Position numbers and translations under genes: made by a program. From contig PALY01000026.1 in NCBI GenBank assembly GCA_002707085.1, positions 1-9,259 of the forward strand: a DNA stretch of 9,259 nt. Reading direction: 5' to 3'. The notes under the pieces were generated by a model, which ran no database searches, was not told the DNA's origin, and saw nothing but the letters and a program-made list of their open reading frames with translations. The DNA comes from Deltaproteobacteria bacterium. Lineage in GTDB: Bacteria > Myxococcota_A > UBA796. The first letter of the stretch is position 1, and every line of letters begins with the position of its first letter. Shown in pieces: positions 5,979 through 9,259 of the stretch.

Positions 5979-7604
5979 CCACACTCGGCTAATGTCAGCA
6001 CCATCTCGTACGTCCAGCGTAAATGAGTGGGAACGGCCATCGGCCGCTTTAAGCGTGACTTCCCGTGCGCCCGCTTTCACAGTGTGCCGGAATACGGGTG
6101 TCGTTCGAACAAATGTACCGTCAATGCTTACGCGGGCTGTGGGAATGGAACTAATCGTCACCACACCTTCTCCACCGATCTCAACGGGAACGGACACTGC
6201 TTCTGTGACAACTTCTGCCACCGGCGCAGGCTTTACAGAAACCGTTTTTTCAGCAACCGGAGCCACGGGTTTCACCGTAGGTACACGCTTTTTAACCACC
6301 TTGGGCGGCGGCGCAGGCGGCTCCACCACAGTCTCGACCGAGTCGGGTACCGCTTGGGCCAAAGCAGGTGTTGGCGCGGGTTCTTCCTGAACAGTCCCTT
6401 CCTGCCAAAGCCGGTAGGAGGTGAAACTTAAGATTGCCATCGCTGCAACCATGAAGGCGGGCAACGCCAAACTGCTTGGCCGAAAAATCCGCTCGGTTTT
6501 TTCCTCTTCAGAAACCCGACGGACTGGGCGAACAGGGCGAGCCACATCTCCAATGGCGATTGGTAAACCAGGGCCTTCTGTTTGTCCGGTCCGTGAAATG
6601 TCCGCTGCATCAGCATTCTTCTGCGCCACAGAACTCGCTGGTCGACCAGACTCATTGTTCAGTGCCAACAGTTTGCCCTGGAATCGGTTCAAACGTTCAC
6701 GTGCCAACAGTGGGTCTTGGACCAAAGAAGCCAATGCTCGTCCCATGGCGAGAGCAGACTCAAAACGCGCGGCAGGGTCTCGCTGCAAAGCGCGCACCAA
6801 GATTCGAGCAAGGCCCGCATACTCTCTGGGCATTTTCGCTGCACGTCGGGCAGACTCATCACTGTTCAACAGTGACTTTACGATGTCGGGTTCCTTTTCA
6901 GGAAACAACGGCTGCACAGCCGCCAACTCATACAAAACGGATGCCAAACCAAACAAGTCAGCCGCAGCGGTAACCGAACCACCTTCTGCTTGTTCAGGAG
7001 ACATGTAGCCCCAAGTTCCGCGTACAGCCCCAGCATGCTCCGGGCGAGTCAATCCTTTTGAGATACCAAAATCAAGCAGTTTGACGACACCTTGAGGATT
7101 GACCATCAAATTCGATGGTTTGATGTCCCGATGCACCAAATTGAGCGGCTGACCTTCTTCTGAAACCGATGAATGAGCATGCGCCAAACCATCACAAACC
7201 TGCCGACCGATCTCCGCTATGACATCCAGTGGAACAGGGGCGCCGTGCCGACGACACATGCTGGCAATCCGGCGCAAGGTCACACCTTCGACGTATTCCA
7301 TCACCAAATAGTACAAGCCGTCCTGACAATCAAAATCCTGAATCTGGACAACATTCTGGTGCTGAAGCATCGAACCAATCCGAGCTTCATGAGCAAACAA
7401 CTCCTGAAATGGTCGATTGTCTGCGAAATCAGGAAGAATGACTTTAATGGCGACGCGAGGACTGACACCCGCCAAACTCTCCCGGCGTGCTTCAAATACT
7501 CGGGCCATACCGCCCGTGGAAATTGGTCGCACGATCCGGTAGCGTCCGAGTCGTTCTGGTGTCCCGTCCGCCACGCGGGCGATGGGGGTTGGTTCTGTAT
7601 TCAT
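5943..7604 (-). CDS. Membrane Ser/Thr protein kinase with C-terminal PEGA domain
   Basis: A 553-residue Hanks-type kinase. The cytoplasmic catalytic domain spans about 22-295: glycine loop STGGMARV (29-36), K54, E73, catalytic loop HRDIKPSN (158-165), DFG (178-180), GYMSPEQ (199-205) and D216. A variable linker follows, then one transmembrane segment (about 379-397). Next comes a Pro/Val/Ala-rich stretch with PAP and PPAPPP runs (about 404-470) and a PEGA-type beta domain (about 482-541; SIPTARVSIDG), probably extracytoplasmic. All catalytic residues are present; only the first glycine of GxGxxG is replaced by Ser29. The ATG has no recognisable Shine-Dalgarno and an in-frame TGA lies four codons upstream, so no earlier start fits. 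It lies 80 bases downstream of argS in the same direction and overlaps the phosphatase gene tail to tail. The architecture is typical of myxobacterial signalling kinases; the substrate is unknown. Confidence 0.95.
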   Translation of the reverse strand: MNTEPTPIARVADGTPERLGRYRIVRPISTGGMARVFEARRESLAGVSPRVAIKVILPDFADNRPFQELFAHEARIGSMLQHQNVVQIQDFDCQDGLYYLVMEYVEGVTLRRIASMCRRHGAPVPLDVIAEIGRQVCDGLAHAHSSVSEEGQPLNLVHRDIKPSNLMVNPQGVVKLLDFGISKGLTRPEHAGAVRGTWGYMSPEQAEGGSVTAAADLFGLASVLYELAAVQPLFPEKEPDIVKSLLNSDESARRAAKMPREYAGLARILVRALQRDPAARFESALAMGRALASLVQDPLLARERLNRFQGKLLALNNESGRPASSVAQKNADAADISRTGQTEGPGLPIAIGDVARPVRPVRRVSEEEKTERIFRPSSLALPAFMVAAMAILSFTSYRLWQEGTVQEEPAPTPALAQAVPDSVETVVEPPAPPPKVVKKRVPTVKPVAPVAEKTVSVKPAPVAEVVTEAVSVPVEIGGEGVVTISSIPTARVSIDGTFVRTTPVFRHTVKAGAREVTLKAADGRSHSFTLDVRDGADISRVWSFESAAWVGGN

Positions 7605-7684
7605 GATCGAGATGGTTCAGCAGCCGGAGGGCCGCCGAGAGGGGAGGATTTCAGCGTATCACACGCGAGATCCCATGCCCAAAA
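7605..7684 (-). promoter_or_regulatory. Gap between argS and the kinase gene
   Basis: These 80 bases lie between the argS stop and the kinase start. On the minus strand TTGGGC is followed 16 bases later by GATACG (within TGTGATACG), a weak promoter-like pair. No clear terminator for argS is visible; only a 4-bp GCGT/ACGC hairpin was seen. The kinase may be read through from argS or have its own weak promoter. Confidence 0.2.
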
Positions 7685-9259
7685 CTACATTCGGTCCAAG
7701 GGTCGTATCCCCAACATATCGAAGCCATGACCCAAGATTCGAGCCGTCGATTCCACCAACGCCAGTCTGGATATACGCTGTGCATCGGTGTCCGCCTTCA
7801 ATACAGGGACCTCCCGATAAAAGCGATTGAAAATATTTGCGGTCTCGTACAAATAGTCACACAGCAGGTTCGGGCGGTACGCATTTGTTGCGGATGCTAC
7901 CGCATCTCCAAACCGAAGAAGATGCATCGCCAACGCCCGTTCAAACGGCCCCTCCAAGACCAGACCATCCACCTGCCCTGCCGCACCCGCCTTCCGCTGA
8001 ATGCTCCTGCATCGAGCATAGCTGTACATCAAGTACGGAGCCGTGTTGCCCTCCATGCTGAGCATACGATCCCAATCAAAGGTCACATTGGACTGTGGGT
8101 TTTGAGACAAATCTGCATAGCGCAAAGCACCAGCCCCGACGGACTCAGCGACTTCCGCACGCTCTTCGTCAGACAAATCAGGCGATTTTTCATCCACGAT
8201 GGTTCGCGCCCGACGAACGGCCTCATCCAGCAAATCCAATAAGCGAATGACGTTCCCTTTTCGGGTACTCATTGCGCCCTCCGGCAGAACCAACATGCCA
8301 AACCATGTGTGGACCAAATCCATGCCATGTTCCGGCTCCCAGCGGTTCCAAGCGTCCATGACTTGGCGAAAATGAAGCTGCTGGCGGGTATCCGTCACGT
8401 ATATGACTCGATTGGGATCCCATGTGTCCTTGCGGTGCTTGAGCGTTGCGAGATCGGTCGTGCCATAAAGAAAGGCGCCATCACTTTTTTGGATCACGAG
8501 CACTGTCTCGCGCAACCCCTTTGGAGCGTCCTCGTCCCAACGAATCACCCGTGCGCCCTCGCTCTCTTCTGCAATGCCACGGTCACAGAGTTCGTTCACA
8601 ACACCCGCCAGAGAGTCATTGTAAAAACTCTCCCCCAGAACTTCGTCAAAAGACACGTTCAGGCGTGCGTAAACACGCTCAAACTCCGCCAGAGAAACTT
8701 CGATAAACTGTTTCCAAAGTCCAAAGTTTTCAGCATCTCCCGCCTGTAGCTTTACGGTTTCGGCCCGGGCTTGATCCTGCATTGCTTCGTCCGCTTCATT
8801 CCCGAACTTCACATACAGTCGCTCCAACTCTCCGATGGAATCAGCGGCAAAGGCATCTTCATCCAGCCACAGTCTCCACGCCACAATCAGTTTGCCGAAC
8901 TGAGTACCCCAATCACCAATGTGATTGTCCGCTACAACTGTCCAGCCAGACGCTCGGTGGAGCCGATCAATGGTGTTTCCGATGATTGTGGACCGCATGT
9001 GACCCACGTGCATTCTCTTGGCGACGTTGGGTCCAGAGTAATCAATCACGACCGTTTGTCCGGAACCAACTTGAGCAATGGCCCGGTTCGGGTCCTCCAC
9101 CTGACGCACCAGTTGATCTGCCAAGAAACCATCATCCAATGTGAAGTTGATGAACCCAGGGCCGGCTACGGACGTGGCCACTATCGAAGGATGGTCCCCC
9201 AGCTGTGAACAAATCGTTTCTGCCACCGCACGCGGATTGGTTTTTAATGCACGGCCCAA
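7685..9259 (-). CDS. argS: Arginyl-tRNA synthetase (N-terminus cut by window edge)
   Basis: Class I aminoacyl-tRNA synthetase that charges tRNA-Arg with arginine using ATP. 524 residues are visible; the frame is open to the window edge, so the first visible codon (TTG) is an internal leucine, and roughly 40-60 N-terminal residues (start of the Add1 domain) are missing. Visible signatures are the HIGH-type motif HVGH (84-87) within SGPNVAKRMHVGHMRSTIIG, the HIGDWGTQFGKL segment, and the KMSKS-equivalent MSTRKGN (330-336), a form common in bacterial ArgS. The C-terminal DALR-type anticodon-binding domain starts near NTAPYLMYSYARCRS (about 405 on) and ends in the typical ...LGIRPLDRM. The gene runs toward the kinase gene, 80 bases away. 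Nothing suggests it is not the housekeeping copy. Confidence 0.97.
   Translation of the reverse strand: MGRALKTNPRAVAETICSQLGDHPSIVATSVAGPGFINFTLDDGFLADQLVRQVEDPNRAIAQVGSGQTVVIDYSGPNVAKRMHVGHMRSTIIGNTIDRLHRASGWTVVADNHIGDWGTQFGKLIVAWRLWLDEDAFAADSIGELERLYVKFGNEADEAMQDQARAETVKLQAGDAENFGLWKQFIEVSLAEFERVYARLNVSFDEVLGESFYNDSLAGVVNELCDRGIAEESEGARVIRWDEDAPKGLRETVLVIQKSDGAFLYGTTDLATLKHRKDTWDPNRVIYVTDTRQQLHFRQVMDAWNRWEPEHGMDLVHTWFGMLVLPEGAMSTRKGNVIRLLDLLDEAVRRARTIVDEKSPDLSDEERAEVAESVGAGALRYADLSQNPQSNVTFDWDRMLSMEGNTAPYLMYSYARCRSIQRKAGAAGQVDGLVLEGPFERALAMHLLRFGDAVASATNAYRPNLLCDYLYETANIFNRFYREVPVLKADTDAQRISRLALVESTARILGHGFDMLGIRPLDRM

Noticed and set aside
6421..7008. 195-residue plus-strand frame inside the kinase gene
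   Set aside because: The opposite strand carries the kinase domain and linker with all motifs; this frame has no recognisable family and reflects codon bias.
7173..7730. 185-residue plus-strand frame spanning the kinase start and the gap to argS
   Set aside because: Most of it is antisense to the conserved kinase N-lobe; no domain is recognisable in the translation.
9257..9259. TTG at the window edge as the start of argS
   Set aside because: The conserved ArgS N-terminal domain should extend further upstream; the codon is an internal Leu at the cut end.

Overview
The window is almost entirely coding: eight genes, with only three non-coding gaps of 73-87 bases. It suggests a Myxococcota-type (former deltaproteobacterial) bacterium, perhaps near the Bradymonadales. 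The evidence is a secreted protein with the MopE-type motif DGKDNDCDGESDE, a membrane-spanning Ser/Thr kinase ending in a PEGA domain, and an HTTM membrane protein. This placement rests on gene style, not on a marker-gene phylogeny. No RNA genes, mobile elements, CRISPR arrays or large repeats were seen.

Layout. (1) Positions 1-1149 (+): C-terminal part of a secreted protein with a MopE-like metal-binding motif followed by seven ~50-residue repeats, read as a seven-bladed beta-propeller. (2) Positions 1174-1207: GC-rich hairpin between converging genes. (3) Positions 5402 down to 1223 (-): a very tight five-gene run of cyclophilin peptidyl-prolyl isomerase, deoC, deoA, a membrane-anchored protein of unknown function, and an HTTM-family (vitamin K-dependent gamma-carboxylase-like) membrane protein. 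Gaps are 3 bases, 0 bases, a 4-base overlap and a 4-base overlap. (4) Positions 5490-5978 (+): low-molecular-weight protein tyrosine phosphatase, divergent from that run. (5) Positions 7604 down to 5943 (-): membrane Ser/Thr kinase, whose 3' end overlaps the phosphatase by 36 bases. (6) Positions 7685-9259 (-): argS, truncated by the window edge.

How the genes fit together. DeoA and DeoC are two steps of deoxynucleoside salvage: pyrimidine deoxynucleoside to base plus deoxyribose-1-phosphate, then deoxyribose-5-phosphate to glyceraldehyde-3-phosphate plus acetaldehyde. The mutase that links them is not in the window. The two membrane genes downstream look like a two-part HTTM system: a transmembrane core keeping a lysine that aligns with the catalytic base of human gamma-carboxylase, and a separate anchored protein resembling the domain that follows HTTM in longer proteins.

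The least expected points are an N-terminal amphipathic helix plus linker on DeoC, which resembles microcompartment encapsulation peptides, and the co-transcription of the HTTM pair with salvage genes. Both are hypotheses; no microcompartment shell gene is visible here.
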